Shown piece by piece: positions 1 to 8,404 of a DNA stretch of 64,000 nucleotides. The DNA is taken from assembly GCF_025938095.1 (NCBI RefSeq), contig NZ_JAPCZF010000003.1:1-64000 (forward strand), written 5' to 3'. Under the pieces are notes generated by a model. That model saw nothing but the letters and a program-made list of their open reading frames with translations, was not told the origin of the DNA and ran no database searches. The stretch's first letter is position 1. Every line of letters starts with the position of its first letter. Source of the DNA: Novosphingobium sp. JCM 18896 (GTDB lineage: Bacteria; Pseudomonadota; Alphaproteobacteria; Sphingomonadales; Sphingomonadaceae). The position numbers were made by a program, and so were the translations under genes.

Positions 1-70
1 CGTGATCCAGCACCATGCGGACTGCCCGCTCACGAACCTCCGGTGCAAACTTGTTCGTCGTCTTGCTCAT
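1..70 (-). CDS. IS3-family transposase OrfA, N-terminal 23 residues only (runs off window)
   Basis: The reverse complement reads MSKTTNKFAPEVRERAVRMV followed by LDH, the typical N-terminus of the small helix-turn-helix OrfA protein of IS3-family insertion sequences, which works with OrfB (DDE integrase) by programmed frameshifting. The start is the ATG complementary to 68-70, preceded by a purine-rich GAGGAAGGG. The gene continues off the left edge, so nothing can be said of its intactness. A 23-bp terminal inverted repeat lies about 30 bp upstream of the start, as expected for this family. Confidence 0.85.
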   Translation of the reverse strand, partial: MSKTTNKFAPEVRERAVRMVLDH

Positions 71-123
71 CGTAGACCCTTCCTCTCAGGAGTTAGGGCC
101 TCCGACAATCCCGGGGCGGTTCA
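1..123 (-). mobile_element. End of an IS3-family insertion sequence
   Basis: The element boundary is set at 123. Positions 101-123, read on the minus strand, begin TGAACCGCCCCGGGA, the TG-starting terminal inverted repeat of many IS3-family elements. OrfA follows on the minus strand. Only this end lies inside the window, so the other inverted repeat and the target duplication cannot be checked. Confidence 0.85.
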
Positions 124-1021
124 GTCTGTTACGACGCCGCTCGGCTACGATGACGATGATTATATTCCGCTGTCCAAGGCTCTCGTTGCGGTTGGCGGTC
201 GTCCCAAACCGTATTCCGCATTCTTTTCTAAGACGTTCGCTATGCGGAGTGGGTTGCGAGCTCCGGCAAATGCGCAGGGTCAGGTCGATCTCAGCCGGCT
301 TCGCGTGAGCCCTGGAGTCCTCGATCATCTTTACCGACTTCACAGCAGTTTCGCGCTAGCGACCGCTGATGATACGCAGAAAAAAACCTTGCCCTATGGC
401 GTGGCAGCCGAAATCCTGAATTGCAGTATCGCTGACGTGCAGATGCTCGGTTGGTCGACCGCCGTGCCAATCGATACCGAAATGCAGCGGATTACCATTT
501 CCAGTGTCGCGCGCCTCGCAAAATCTCTCGTGAGCCTCGAGGAGATCAACGCCCGGCTAGGTTACCGTGAGCGACGTGCTTCGTCATGGCTCAAGGAGAA
601 TGGACTCAAGGAGCTTCTGCCTGGATTCGCTTCAAGAAGGGCTGTCGCCGCAAAACTCGGGGCCATGCTGCCACTCGGACACTGGCGCCGCCACCTGAAG
701 GGTCTCACGATTAGGCAGGTCGCAAGAGGGAGAGCTGACCTATCCGACCGTGAGTGGGAATTGGTACGTTGTTGGATCCCTCGAGCCCGGCGCAGCCGCC
801 ATGGAGTATGCGACAGGGCTGTCGCTAATGCCATGATTTGGGTTTCCGGCACGGGCAGAAAATGGTCAGACCTTCCGTCACGCTACGGGCGCCGCGATGC
901 ATGCTATTCACGTTTCCGCACCCTGGAGCGTCGGGGAACGACCGAAGTGATAAGCGATGTCTTATCGCGTGAGAATCAACGAGGCCAAAAAGGTGGGGTT
1001 GGACCCAACTTCATAAACTAG
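124..1021 (+). pseudogene. 5'-truncated chimeric ORF: helix-turn-helix (TniQ-like) part joined to an IS5-type (DUF4096) transposase N-terminus
   Basis: The open frame runs through the IS3 end, but its natural 5' part must lie beyond that insertion, so I mark it as disrupted; the first in-frame ATG after the IS is at 242. The first two thirds contain two helix-turn-helix-like stretches (around LPYGVAAEILNCSIADVQML and LVSLEEINARLGYRERRASS) resembling the C-terminal part of TniQ-type transposition proteins; this is a tentative match. From about 735 the protein switches to the DUF4096 pattern of IS5-family OrfA (LSDREWELVRCWIP, then AMIWVSGTGRKWSDLPSRYG and CYSRF). No OrfB catalytic domain follows. 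It is either a fusion created by insertion of an IS5 fragment or a remnant of two mobile elements that stayed in frame by chance. Confidence 0.5.
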
Positions 1022-1046
1022 CATGCAGGTCCGAAGGGTAGCCGGA

Positions 1047-1559
1047 ATGATGGAAAGCGATGAACGTAGGGCTTTATCAGCGATGATGGAGCAGGGGAGC
1101 TTGCTGCCCATCGATCGAAAGCGGCTAAGCGCGCCCGGAATCCGGACCTTTCTTGCAATAGCAGATCAATGGCTTTTGACTGAGGATCAGCGGCGGAAGG
1201 TCCTCGGTAGCCCGGCGCCATCGACCTACCGTAGGTGGCGTCGCGAAGCGTCCAATGGTCTCTCCTTCTCGCTGAGCCTGGATGTGCTCGCTCGACTGTC
1301 TAACTTGCTCGGGATCCACGCCGCGCTGAGCCAGCTTTTTACCGAACAGAGATTAGCCGTTGAGTGGATGCATTCGCCGCACGCTGCACCGCCGTTTGAT
1401 GGGCAGTCGCCGTTGGACCTCATGACGACCGGCCATCTGGATGGCCTAATGGCGACCCGGCGATTTCTCGCTGCGGCCCAACAAGGGCTCTATGTGCTGC
1501 CCAATGCGATCGATGTTGACAGCACGCCCTACACCGAAGAAGAAATCCAGATACGGTAA
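1047..1559 (+). CDS. MbcA/ParS/Xre-type antitoxin, no toxin partner seen
   Basis: About 170 residues with the two-part layout of this family: an Xre-like HTH region (RLSAPGIRTFLAIADQWLLT, GSPAPSTYRRW, LARLSNLLGIHAALSQLF) and the MbcA/ParS/Xre toxin-binding region (SPLDLMTTGHLDGLMATRRF). These antitoxins normally precede and often overlap a RES-domain or related ADP-ribosyl/NAD-targeting toxin. Here the frame is followed by about 550 bp without a toxin ORF. The start at 1047 is preferred over the ATG at 1023 because GAAGGG lies 8 bases before it; a second ATG follows at 1050. The tail after the conserved domain is about 20 residues longer than I would expect and may be read-through into foreign sequence. 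It lies directly after the IS5-like fragment, so toxin loss during insertion or deletion is plausible. Confidence 0.8.
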   Translation: MMESDERRALSAMMEQGSLLPIDRKRLSAPGIRTFLAIADQWLLTEDQRRKVLGSPAPSTYRRWRREASNGLSFSLSLDVLARLSNLLGIHAALSQLFTEQRLAVEWMHSPHAAPPFDGQSPLDLMTTGHLDGLMATRRFLAAAQQGLYVLPNAIDVDSTPYTEEEIQIR

Positions 1560-2106
1560 TTCCGCTGTGACTGGACGGGCTGATTAAGCCTTTGTAAAGG
1601 CGCTCTTTTCGTAACGGCGTGCATTTTGAGGCATTGTTGTTCCTCAGCCTCTGATTTCAAGGCGTCGTTAGCTGATCCGGTTCCGGTGAAATAACGATGC
1701 CTTTGGCGGAAATCTGCCATTTTTCTGAGGCGTTCTAAATTGGTCTCAACAAGAACTTGAAGCTAGCCTTTGGCTAGGCCTCTGTGTGCTCTTCCTCGTG
1801 CGGTCGGTAGGGTACCCTGCCCGCTGCCGAGCCCATCCGGCGCGACTTGCGCTGACCTCGACGCAGATCGTTTTTTCGGCCGCGAAGGCCGGCATGGCCT
1901 GCAGCGCCAGCACCATCGACACGGCGACGATCGAACCAGAAAACCTCATCTGAACCGCCACTTTGAAAAACGTGAATGCAGATAATGCGAGTTACTAGCA
2001 ATAGCAATATGACAATCTATGACGTGATCGGGCGGCGCTGTTCAGCAGATTGCGGGCCGATACGAACAAGCGAGCGGCCTTCACGTTACCCGATCCGTCA
2101 TCGAAT
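1560..2106. other. Gene-poor stretch next to mobile remnants
   Basis: No protein with a recognisable family is found here on either strand. The only candidate is a short minus-strand frame with a signal-peptide-like N-terminus (listed separately at low confidence). No terminator with a T-run and no repeat copy of the IS end was seen. Confidence 0.4.
1746..1949 (-). CDS. Possible small exported protein (67 residues), doubtful
   Basis: From the ATG complementary to 1947-1949 the product starts MRFSGSIVAVSMVLALQAMP and continues AFAAEKTICVEV, a convincing Sec signal peptide with AFA-A cleavage. The mature part, about 43 residues, matches nothing I know and becomes Arg/Ser/Gln-rich, which may be a decayed or frameshifted tail. 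No good ribosome binding site precedes the ATG. It could be the 5' remnant of a longer secreted protein broken by the same events that scrambled 1-1560. Confidence 0.3.
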   Translation of the reverse strand: MRFSGSIVAVSMVLALQAMPAFAAEKTICVEVSASRAGWARQRAGYPTDRTRKSTQRPSQRLASSSC

Positions 2107-3438
2107 TTACGCGGCGAGCCGCTTGGCATCGTACATGCGACGGTCTGCGTGATCGAGCAGATCCTCTAGGGCGATCGTGGTGCCGCCAGGAAGCACGACG
2201 AGACCGAAGCTCACGCCAATCCGCCAGTCCTGGCGTTTGGATTCGGCGTCGATCAAAGCTTGCAGGCGCTCCAGCGTGCGACGGGCATCATCGTCGGTCA
2301 CGGCAGTCAGAACCAGCAGGAATTCATCGCCCGCGATACGGTAGATGGCATCGGACTGGCGGATCGTGTCCTGAACGAGCCGCGACACCGCCGACAGGCA
2401 CAGGTCGCCCACCGCGTGGCCAAGCCGGTCGTTGAGCTGTTTGAAGCGATCAAGGTCGAGGTAGGCGACTGCGATACCATCCGAGGCGGCCGGCAAATCA
2501 GCAAGCGAGCTCGAAAGTCGTTGCAGCATGGCTCGCCGGTTCGGCAGGCCCGTCAGCGGATCGCGCAAGGCCTGGCCTTCGGCACGTTTACGCCTGGAAA
2601 TGTCTTCGATCACGGCGACGAAGAAGTCCGGCGAACCGTTCGCCAAGGCCACCATCGATACCGTGAGGTTGACCCACACCAGGCTGCCATCCGGGCGGAT
2701 GTAGCGCTTTTCCATCTGGTAGTGATCGATGAGGCCCGCGGCGAGATCGATGAGCTGCTCGAGATCGGCATCGATATCGTCGGGATGGGTGATGACCTGG
2801 AAGGATTCGCGATAGAGCTCGTCGCGGCTGCGCGCGACGATCTGGCAGAAGCGATCGTTGGCCCTGAGGAACTTTCCGGTGATGTCGACATGGGCCATGC
2901 CGACCGCAGCCTGATCGAACGTCGCTTCGAACCGCCGCGAAGTCTCCATCTGCGCACTGTTGGCGAGGCCGAAGGCGATCGGCGCGATCAGGAGTCGCGC
3001 GATCAGGAGATCGTCTTCCTGAAAGGCCCGCGGCGACGCCGAGTAGATCTTGAGCACGCCGACGTTTCCGGCCGCGCCCGGCAAGGCGACGAGGATCATC
3101 GAGCCCACACCGATTCGCCGGCAGGCCAGGCGATCGACGCGAGGATCGGTCTCCGTGTCGTGGCAGATCGCGGGCTCGCCGCTGAGCACGCATTCGCCAG
3201 ACAGGCTGCCGCGCATGGGCAGCTCAAGCCCGACGAAACCGGCAGCGCTCCCGCTCGCGGCCCGGTAGACCATGTTCTCGCCTTCGCGCATTTCTATGAC
3301 GGCGCCATCGGCACCATCGATGGTCGCAAGCGCGCCACTGACGACAGCCTCGAGCATGTCATGAAGGTCGCCGACCGCGTCGACGATGGCGCTCTGCGCG
3401 GCGATGATCCGCGTCACCTGTTGTCGCCAATGCACCAT
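2107..3438 (-). CDS. GAF-PAS-GGDEF diguanylate cyclase
   Basis: This 443-residue cytosolic protein is predicted to make cyclic di-GMP from two GTP. The N-terminal GAF domain (about 20-160) and a PAS/PAC domain (about 168-285, ending VAVIEDISRRKRAE) are sensory, and the GGDEF domain spans about 290-440. The active-site loop reads AGDEF (369-373), a variant that is active in many cyclases. An RxxD product-inhibition site (RQSD, 360-363) lies five residues before it, so feedback inhibition is expected. There is no transmembrane segment or EAL domain. It lies 71 bp downstream of the LuxR-type regulator on the same strand, so the two may share a transcript and form a small signalling unit. Confidence 0.92.
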   Translation of the reverse strand: MVHWRQQVTRIIAAQSAIVDAVGDLHDMLEAVVSGALATIDGADGAVIEMREGENMVYRAASGSAAGFVGLELPMRGSLSGECVLSGEPAICHDTETDPRVDRLACRRIGVGSMILVALPGAAGNVGVLKIYSASPRAFQEDDLLIARLLIAPIAFGLANSAQMETSRRFEATFDQAAVGMAHVDITGKFLRANDRFCQIVARSRDELYRESFQVITHPDDIDADLEQLIDLAAGLIDHYQMEKRYIRPDGSLVWVNLTVSMVALANGSPDFFVAVIEDISRRKRAEGQALRDPLTGLPNRRAMLQRLSSSLADLPAASDGIAVAYLDLDRFKQLNDRLGHAVGDLCLSAVSRLVQDTIRQSDAIYRIAGDEFLLVLTAVTDDDARRTLERLQALIDAESKRQDWRIGVSFGLVVLPGGTTIALEDLLDHADRRMYDAKRLAA

Positions 3439-3474
3439 GTCTGCCTCTTTCGACTCACGTCCTGGAGAGCACTA

Positions 3475-3486
3475 GGTAATTATACC
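3475..3486. promoter_or_regulatory. Short palindrome GGTA-ATTA-TACC upstream of the cyclase gene
   Basis: A 4-bp inverted repeat with an AT-rich centre lies in the 71-bp gap between the regulator and cyclase genes. It could be part of a promoter or binding site for the adjacent regulator. The repeat is short and this is only a suggestion. Confidence 0.25.
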
Positions 3487-3509
3487 GAGTGGGACGCTCT
3501 TGCGCCACA

Positions 3510-4142
3510 TTAAGCCACCAGCGGCTTCTCCGAGCTGGCGGGCTGCAGTGCCGGCAGCGAGGCTTCGATCGCCCAGCGTATGGCTTCGGCGCTATGCCTC
3601 GCGCCAAGCTTCGTCAGCACGTTCGAACGGTGAAGTTCGACGGTGCGAGGGCTGATTTCCAATCGCTCGCCGATCAGCCGATTGCTGAGCCCCTCGGCCA
3701 TGCCAGAGAGGATTTCGCGTTCGCGACGCGACAATCGTTCGATGCGCGCCGTCGCTTGAACCTGCCGAGCGCCGCCGGAGACGGCCATGGCCGATCGCGT
3801 GCCGGCGTCACGCAGGATCTTTACGAGGGTGTCCGTGCAAAGCGGCCATGAGGCATAGCCCACCGCGCCGTCGAGCACGGCATCGACGACCCGCGCCGGC
3901 TCGGGCTTTTCCGAATAGGACACGATCGGCAGCCAAGCCTGCTGCGCACTGATTGCCTGGGCCAGTGACGAGATCGCGCCCGGGTCGTCGTGAATGACGA
4001 CTATCCCCGATTTGGGCCACGATCCGAGAAACTCTTCCACGGTTTCGAATGGCTCGGCGAAAATGCCGGTGTTGTTGAGGAAGAAAGTGATCGAGGCACG
4101 GCGACGAACGTCGACATCGATCACCCAGACCATCTCATGCAT
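3510..4142 (-). CDS. LuxR/FixJ-type DNA-binding regulator with degenerate receiver domain
   Basis: This 210-residue protein has a CheY-like N-terminal half and a C-terminal LuxR helix-turn-helix (about 135-200; LSRREREILSGMAEGLSNRL and ISPRTVELHRSNVLTKLG). The receiver keeps an acidic pair near the N-terminus (VIDVD) and a possible acceptor Asp in VIHDDPG. The usual LxKP region reads GYASWP, so the conserved Lys needed for the phospho-switch is missing. It may therefore act without phosphorylation or sense something else. No histidine kinase is adjacent. It is divergent from the DUF3857/transglutaminase gene and upstream of the GGDEF gene, and is a candidate regulator of both. Confidence 0.85.
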   Translation of the reverse strand: MHEMVWVIDVDVRRRASITFFLNNTGIFAEPFETVEEFLGSWPKSGIVVIHDDPGAISSLAQAISAQQAWLPIVSYSEKPEPARVVDAVLDGAVGYASWPLCTDTLVKILRDAGTRSAMAVSGGARQVQATARIERLSRREREILSGMAEGLSNRLIGERLEISPRTVELHRSNVLTKLGARHSAEAIRWAIEASLPALQPASSEKPLVA

Positions 4143-4490
4143 TTCGGCTTGGGCCCTTTTTCGGGAAGCTGGGGCGAGAATTCTTGTCCACGTCCATAGC
4201 CATCAGGGCTTTATGGTAAGCGCCGGGTAAACGGCATTTAGTATAAATACCTGGTGATGAATCTGGCGCGCGGCGCTGGTGCCTCAGGCTCTCCGGCGGC
4301 GCGTTCGGACGTCGCCGGTCTTCAACGCACCTTTGGTTGCCATGATAGCCGCTGGGTGCATGAACGACGGGTGCGCTGTTGTGCCCATTTCGGAGGTATT
4401 GCCGCTTGCCGGCTGCCCGAACAGTGCTTTCATCGTCGCCTGCGAGTGCGGCGCGCCAAGGGGCTGGCAGGAAGTACGGGACTTTTCAGA
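4143..4490. promoter_or_regulatory. Divergent intergenic region between LuxR-type regulator and DUF3857 gene, with a short palindrome
   Basis: About 350 bp separate two divergently read genes. ATTTA-GTA-TAAAT at 4236-4248 is a perfect 5-bp inverted repeat about 95 bp upstream of the regulator start and is the only obvious operator-like element. An open frame continues upstream of the chosen DUF3857 start through this region, but its predicted residues (Cys/Arg-rich, no signal) do not look coding. Confidence 0.35.
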
Positions 4491-7292
4491 ATGCGTAATG
4501 GATGGATCGTCGGTGCGGCTATTGCCGTTCATTTCGCTTGTCCTGCCTGGGCCGGCGACAAGGTATTGACGGGACCGGTGCCGAGTTGGGTGGCGCCGGC
4601 GCCGGCGCTGAACCTCGATCCGTCCGCGCGCTCTGGGACCGCTTTGCCGCTGTTCGACGAGCAAGTTCTCGTCGACGGTGATACCGTTACGGCCTTCTTC
4701 GACACCGCAACGGTGATCTCGACGCCCGAGGTGTTGGCCCAACGCGGCAACCTCAAAATGAGCTGGCAACCCGATCACGGCGACCTGACCTTCCATCGTC
4801 TCGAGATTGTGCGCGAGGGGCAGGTCATCGACGCGCTGGCAGGGGGAGCCGGCATTACCGTGCTTCGACGCGAGGCCGGTCTCGAGCGGATGATCGTCGA
4901 TGGCCAGCTTACCGCCGTGAAGCATTTCGAAGGTCTGCGCGTGGGAGACACGCTCCGCGCGGCGTTCAGCGTGACCACGCGGGATGCGACGCTCGAGGGC
5001 AACGTTCAGGATGGCCTGCTGCTCATTCCGGCGCCGGCAAAGATCGGGTTCGGAAGAGCCCGTCTACTTTGGCTGAGTAATCGCGACATCGCCTGGAAGG
5101 TCGGCCTGCCGAATGTCACCGCTGTGCCGCGCAAGATCGATGCGCGTTGGAACGAAATCGTCATTCCGCTGCCGATCGCGAAGTTGCCGGAAATGCCGAA
5201 GAACATGCCGTCCCGGTTCACCCCCGTGCCGGTCGTTCAGTTCTCCAGCTTCAAGGACTGGCAAGCGGTAGCCCGGGCGATGGCGCCGCTGTATCGGACG
5301 GAAGCGACGATCGCGCCTGGCTCGGACCTGGCCGCCCGCGTCGCGACCATAGCTGCGCGCTCGCAGGATCCGATCGAGCGATTGGCCGATGCGCTGCAGA
5401 TGGTGCAGGACGAAGTCCGCTATCAGCTCATCGCGCTTGGCACTGGTAACTACGTGCCTCAATCCCCTGCGGAGACGTGGAGCAAGCGCTATGGCGATTG
5501 CAAGGCGAAGACGCTGTTGCTGCTCGCGGTTCTCGATCGCCTGGGTGTCGAAGCCGAGCCGGTTCTTGCCAATACCGGCCGAGGCGATGCGGTTGGACAG
5601 ATGCTGCCGGCAGCCGGCGCCTTCGATCATGTTTTCGTGCGGGCGAAGATCGCGGGGGAAGATTTCTGGGTCGACGGTACGATGTTGGGGTCGCGCCTTG
5701 CCGACATCCGCGACGTTCCGCGGTTCGGGACGGTGCTGCCCCTGGCCGGTGCCGCCCCCACGCTCGTCGAACTGCCGAAGCGCGCGCATGCTCGCTCGGA
5801 CCTCGACGTCGATATCGCCTACGACATGACGGCAGGTCCTTACTTGCCGGCGCCTTTCCGCCTGACCTTGCGGCATACCGGCGCCTATGCAGCGACCAAT
5901 CGCGTCGATCGCAATGCCGACTACGACGAGAAGCTGTTCGCCTTTGCGGAAAAGGCCGCGAACGACTGGATCGGCACCTCGTCGATTGGCAAACCGCGTG
6001 CCGAGTTCGACACCGCGAACGCGACCTGGACTCTCGTGGTGGACGGGGTCGGATATCCCAAGTGGCAGTACCGTGACCGGCGGCAGGCTCTTTCGCTGGG
6101 GCCAACGCTCATTGTCGCTTACGACGCGCCTCGCGACAGAGCGGCTTGGCGTGCCATCCCGGCGCTCATCGATCAGCCGTGGACGGCGCGCAGCCATGTA
6201 TCGATACGTCTTCCCGATGACGGCAAGGGGGCGACCCTGATCGGTGGTGACATGGGGGATCTCGATCTGCCCGCGGTCAAATGGCAGCGATCAGCCAAAT
6301 TGACGGAAGGCACGGTGTCCGAAGAGATATCTTCGTTCGAGACCGGCGCCGAGATTCCTGCCGACAGGACGAGCGGTGCGGGGCGGGCCATCGCCGATGC
6401 CATGGCCAAGAAGGCCCGCATCGAACTGCCCGAAAGCTATGCCCGGCGCTGGGACGATGTCGCGCGCAGGAAGGCCTCGCCCGCCGTAGCGAAAGTGCGG
6501 GCCATTTTCGACGAGCGCATCGCCGCGAAACCCGACGATGCAGGGCGCTTGGTCGACAGGGGGTGGCTTCAGGAGCGCCTGCTCGATTGGAGCGGGGCCG
6601 AGGCCGACTATGCCAAGGCGATTGCGCTGGATCCGACGGCGGCGCGCTATTTGAACCGCGCGCAAGTGCGATCCCAGCGCGGCGACAAGGCGGGTTCGCT
6701 CAAGGATGCGCAAGCAGCCTACGATCTCGAGCAGGGCGACAAGGAAGCTCGCGACTATCTTGCGGTAGAACTGGCAGAGGCCGGGCGTGTGGACGAGGGG
6801 CTCGACCTCCTCCCATCCGAACCGGACATCAACACCGATGATGGGCTCTCGGATTTTCTGCACCGTGTGGACGTCCTGGAATCGGGCGAGCGTCACGAAG
6901 AGGCTCTCGAACTCCTTGACGCGGCTCTGGAGAAGCGAGGAACATCGGCTGAACTTCGCAACGCGCGCTGTTGGTATCTGGCGCTGCGGAGCAGCAGTCT
7001 CGATATGGCCCTCGCGGACTGCAATCGCGCGATCGAGCTATCGTCCGATCCGGCGACCTATCTCGATAGTCGTGCAATGGTTCGTTTTCGCGAGGGCAAG
7101 TTGGCGGAGGCCCGTGCGGACTATGACGCAGCACTCGCCCAGGAACCGGAACTCGCGAGTTCTCTCTATATGTCGGCGGTCGTGTCCAGGCGGCTCGGAG
7201 ACAAGGGGCGGGCCGATCTCGAACGGCGGGCCGCTCTTACGCTGAATCCATCGGTCGAACGTTTCTATCGACGATACGGGATAACCCCGTAA
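4491..7292 (+). CDS. Secreted DUF3857 / transglutaminase-like / TPR protein
   Basis: This 933-residue protein has a signal peptide (MRNGWIVGAAIAVHFACPAW, cleaved near WAG), a DUF3857 beta-rich domain (about 45-250), a transglutaminase-like domain with Cys337 (YGDCKAK), His380 (FDHVF) and Asp395 (WVDGT) forming a complete papain-like triad, and C-terminal TPR-type repeats from about 680. Such proteins sit in the periplasm or outer envelope; their substrates are mostly unknown. The ATG at 4491 is chosen because it gives the signal peptide, although its ribosome binding site is weak. It is divergent from the LuxR-type regulator. Confidence 0.87.
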   Translation: MRNGWIVGAAIAVHFACPAWAGDKVLTGPVPSWVAPAPALNLDPSARSGTALPLFDEQVLVDGDTVTAFFDTATVISTPEVLAQRGNLKMSWQPDHGDLTFHRLEIVREGQVIDALAGGAGITVLRREAGLERMIVDGQLTAVKHFEGLRVGDTLRAAFSVTTRDATLEGNVQDGLLLIPAPAKIGFGRARLLWLSNRDIAWKVGLPNVTAVPRKIDARWNEIVIPLPIAKLPEMPKNMPSRFTPVPVVQFSSFKDWQAVARAMAPLYRTEATIAPGSDLAARVATIAARSQDPIERLADALQMVQDEVRYQLIALGTGNYVPQSPAETWSKRYGDCKAKTLLLLAVLDRLGVEAEPVLANTGRGDAVGQMLPAAGAFDHVFVRAKIAGEDFWVDGTMLGSRLADIRDVPRFGTVLPLAGAAPTLVELPKRAHARSDLDVDIAYDMTAGPYLPAPFRLTLRHTGAYAATNRVDRNADYDEKLFAFAEKAANDWIGTSSIGKPRAEFDTANATWTLVVDGVGYPKWQYRDRRQALSLGPTLIVAYDAPRDRAAWRAIPALIDQPWTARSHVSIRLPDDGKGATLIGGDMGDLDLPAVKWQRSAKLTEGTVSEEISSFETGAEIPADRTSGAGRAIADAMAKKARIELPESYARRWDDVARRKASPAVAKVRAIFDERIAAKPDDAGRLVDRGWLQERLLDWSGAEADYAKAIALDPTAARYLNRAQVRSQRGDKAGSLKDAQAAYDLEQGDKEARDYLAVELAEAGRVDEGLDLLPSEPDINTDDGLSDFLHRVDVLESGERHEEALELLDAALEKRGTSAELRNARCWYLALRSSSLDMALADCNRAIELSSDPATYLDSRAMVRFREGKLAEARADYDAALAQEPELASSLYMSAVVSRRLGDKGRADLERRAALTLNPSVERFYRRYGITP

Positions 7293-7391
7293 GCCCTTCG
7301 TGCTGCATTCTGCCGATGCCGTCGGCGCGGTAGGTCTATTCGCTGGCGCAGCGCGCGGGGGATGTGCCGAGGCCCGCAGTCTGTTGAAATT

Positions 7392-8279
7392 TCATCGACT
7401 GGCCAGTTCTCTTATTCGGCCACAAAACAGCCGCGCGAATGACTTTGCGGCGGTCGAAACGGTACGTCGATCGAGTGAATACATGATCATCCTGAACGAG
7501 TCCGGTTCGTCGGTTCGCGTCCATGGCAGAGCCGCCAGCAGGCCCTGCGCGATCTCGTTCTCCACGGCATAGGCGGAAGCATGCCAGATCGCGTCGGTGG
7601 CTGCGGTCAGCCTGACGAGCGTATCGAAGTCCTCGATCACGTGGCGTGGGCCATCGACGGTGTCATCGAGTTCCGGCGATCGCGGCATGCGCACGCCGCC
7701 GGAGACCAAAACGGGGAACAGCGTTTCGTCGCTCGCGCCATCGAGCAGCGGATGACCGGTGCGAACGATTAGGCTTCGCGGAAACCGGCCGAGCACTTCG
7801 GCGCGCACCGGCACGGTATCGGGCAACTGTCCCTCCGCGGCGACGAAGAACTCGATGTCGCCCGCCATGAGCAGCGGCCATAGCGCTTCGACATTGCGCA
7901 CCACCACGTCGTTGATCACGCCGGGCGCGGTCTCGATCCGTTCGAGCAGCGCCGCGGGGAGCAGCGCGCGTGCCGGCATCGGCGCCATGCCGAAGCGGAC
8001 GAGGCCGAACTGGCCCTTGGCCGTGCGATCCCACTGCCGCTCCACGTCATCGGCGTTGGCGAGGAGGACCGAAGCGGCATCGAGCATGACCTGCCCTTGC
8101 GGCGTGATCCGCACGCCCGAGCGATCGCGGTCGAACAGGCGCACCTCGAACCGCTGTTCGAGCATCTGGATCGCGCGGGTGAGGGCAGGCTGGGAGATGC
8201 CAAGTTCCTCGGCCGCGCGGGCAAAACTCAGGCGGCGAGCGAGCGTCACGGCATAGCGGAGGTTGCGTAGATCGAGCAT
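7392..8279 (-). CDS. LysR-family transcriptional regulator
   Basis: This 295-residue protein has the N-terminal winged helix-turn-helix of LysR proteins (LRYAVTLARRLSFARAAEEL then GISQPALTRAIQMLEQRF, residues 7-50) and a periplasmic-binding-like effector domain (about 90-290). It is read divergently from the arylsulfatase, with 125 bp between the two starts and a 17-bp palindrome in the gap. It probably controls the sulfatase in response to a substrate-derived ligand. The ligand cannot be inferred. Confidence 0.92.
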   Translation of the reverse strand: MLDLRNLRYAVTLARRLSFARAAEELGISQPALTRAIQMLEQRFEVRLFDRDRSGVRITPQGQVMLDAASVLLANADDVERQWDRTAKGQFGLVRFGMAPMPARALLPAALLERIETAPGVINDVVVRNVEALWPLLMAGDIEFFVAAEGQLPDTVPVRAEVLGRFPRSLIVRTGHPLLDGASDETLFPVLVSGGVRMPRSPELDDTVDGPRHVIEDFDTLVRLTAATDAIWHASAYAVENEIAQGLLAALPWTRTDEPDSFRMIMYSLDRRTVSTAAKSFARLFCGRIRELASR

Positions 8280-8291
8280 CAGTCGTGATTA

Positions 8292-8308
8292 TCAAAATTG
8301 GCTTTTGA
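8292..8308. promoter_or_regulatory. Palindrome TCAAAA-TTGGC-TTTTGA, likely LysR operator
   Basis: A perfect 6-bp inverted repeat with 5-bp spacer lies 12 bp upstream of the LysR start and about 100 bp before the sulfatase start. Position, AT-rich arms and divergent context fit an autoregulatory LysR-type site. The assignment is inferred from position only. Confidence 0.5.
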
Positions 8309-8404
8309 ATGCATTAGACTCAATGATGGTGCCGATTAGTCTCCCGATCGGAACAAGCAGAAAGCGGCGCATGATCGCCGATCTTCAAGGGAGAGCCGAA
8401 CTTG

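Noticed and set aside
4254..4490. N-terminal 79 residues upstream of the DUF3857 start
   Set aside because: The segment is Cys/Arg-rich, unlike a secreted protein, and would bury the obvious signal peptide.
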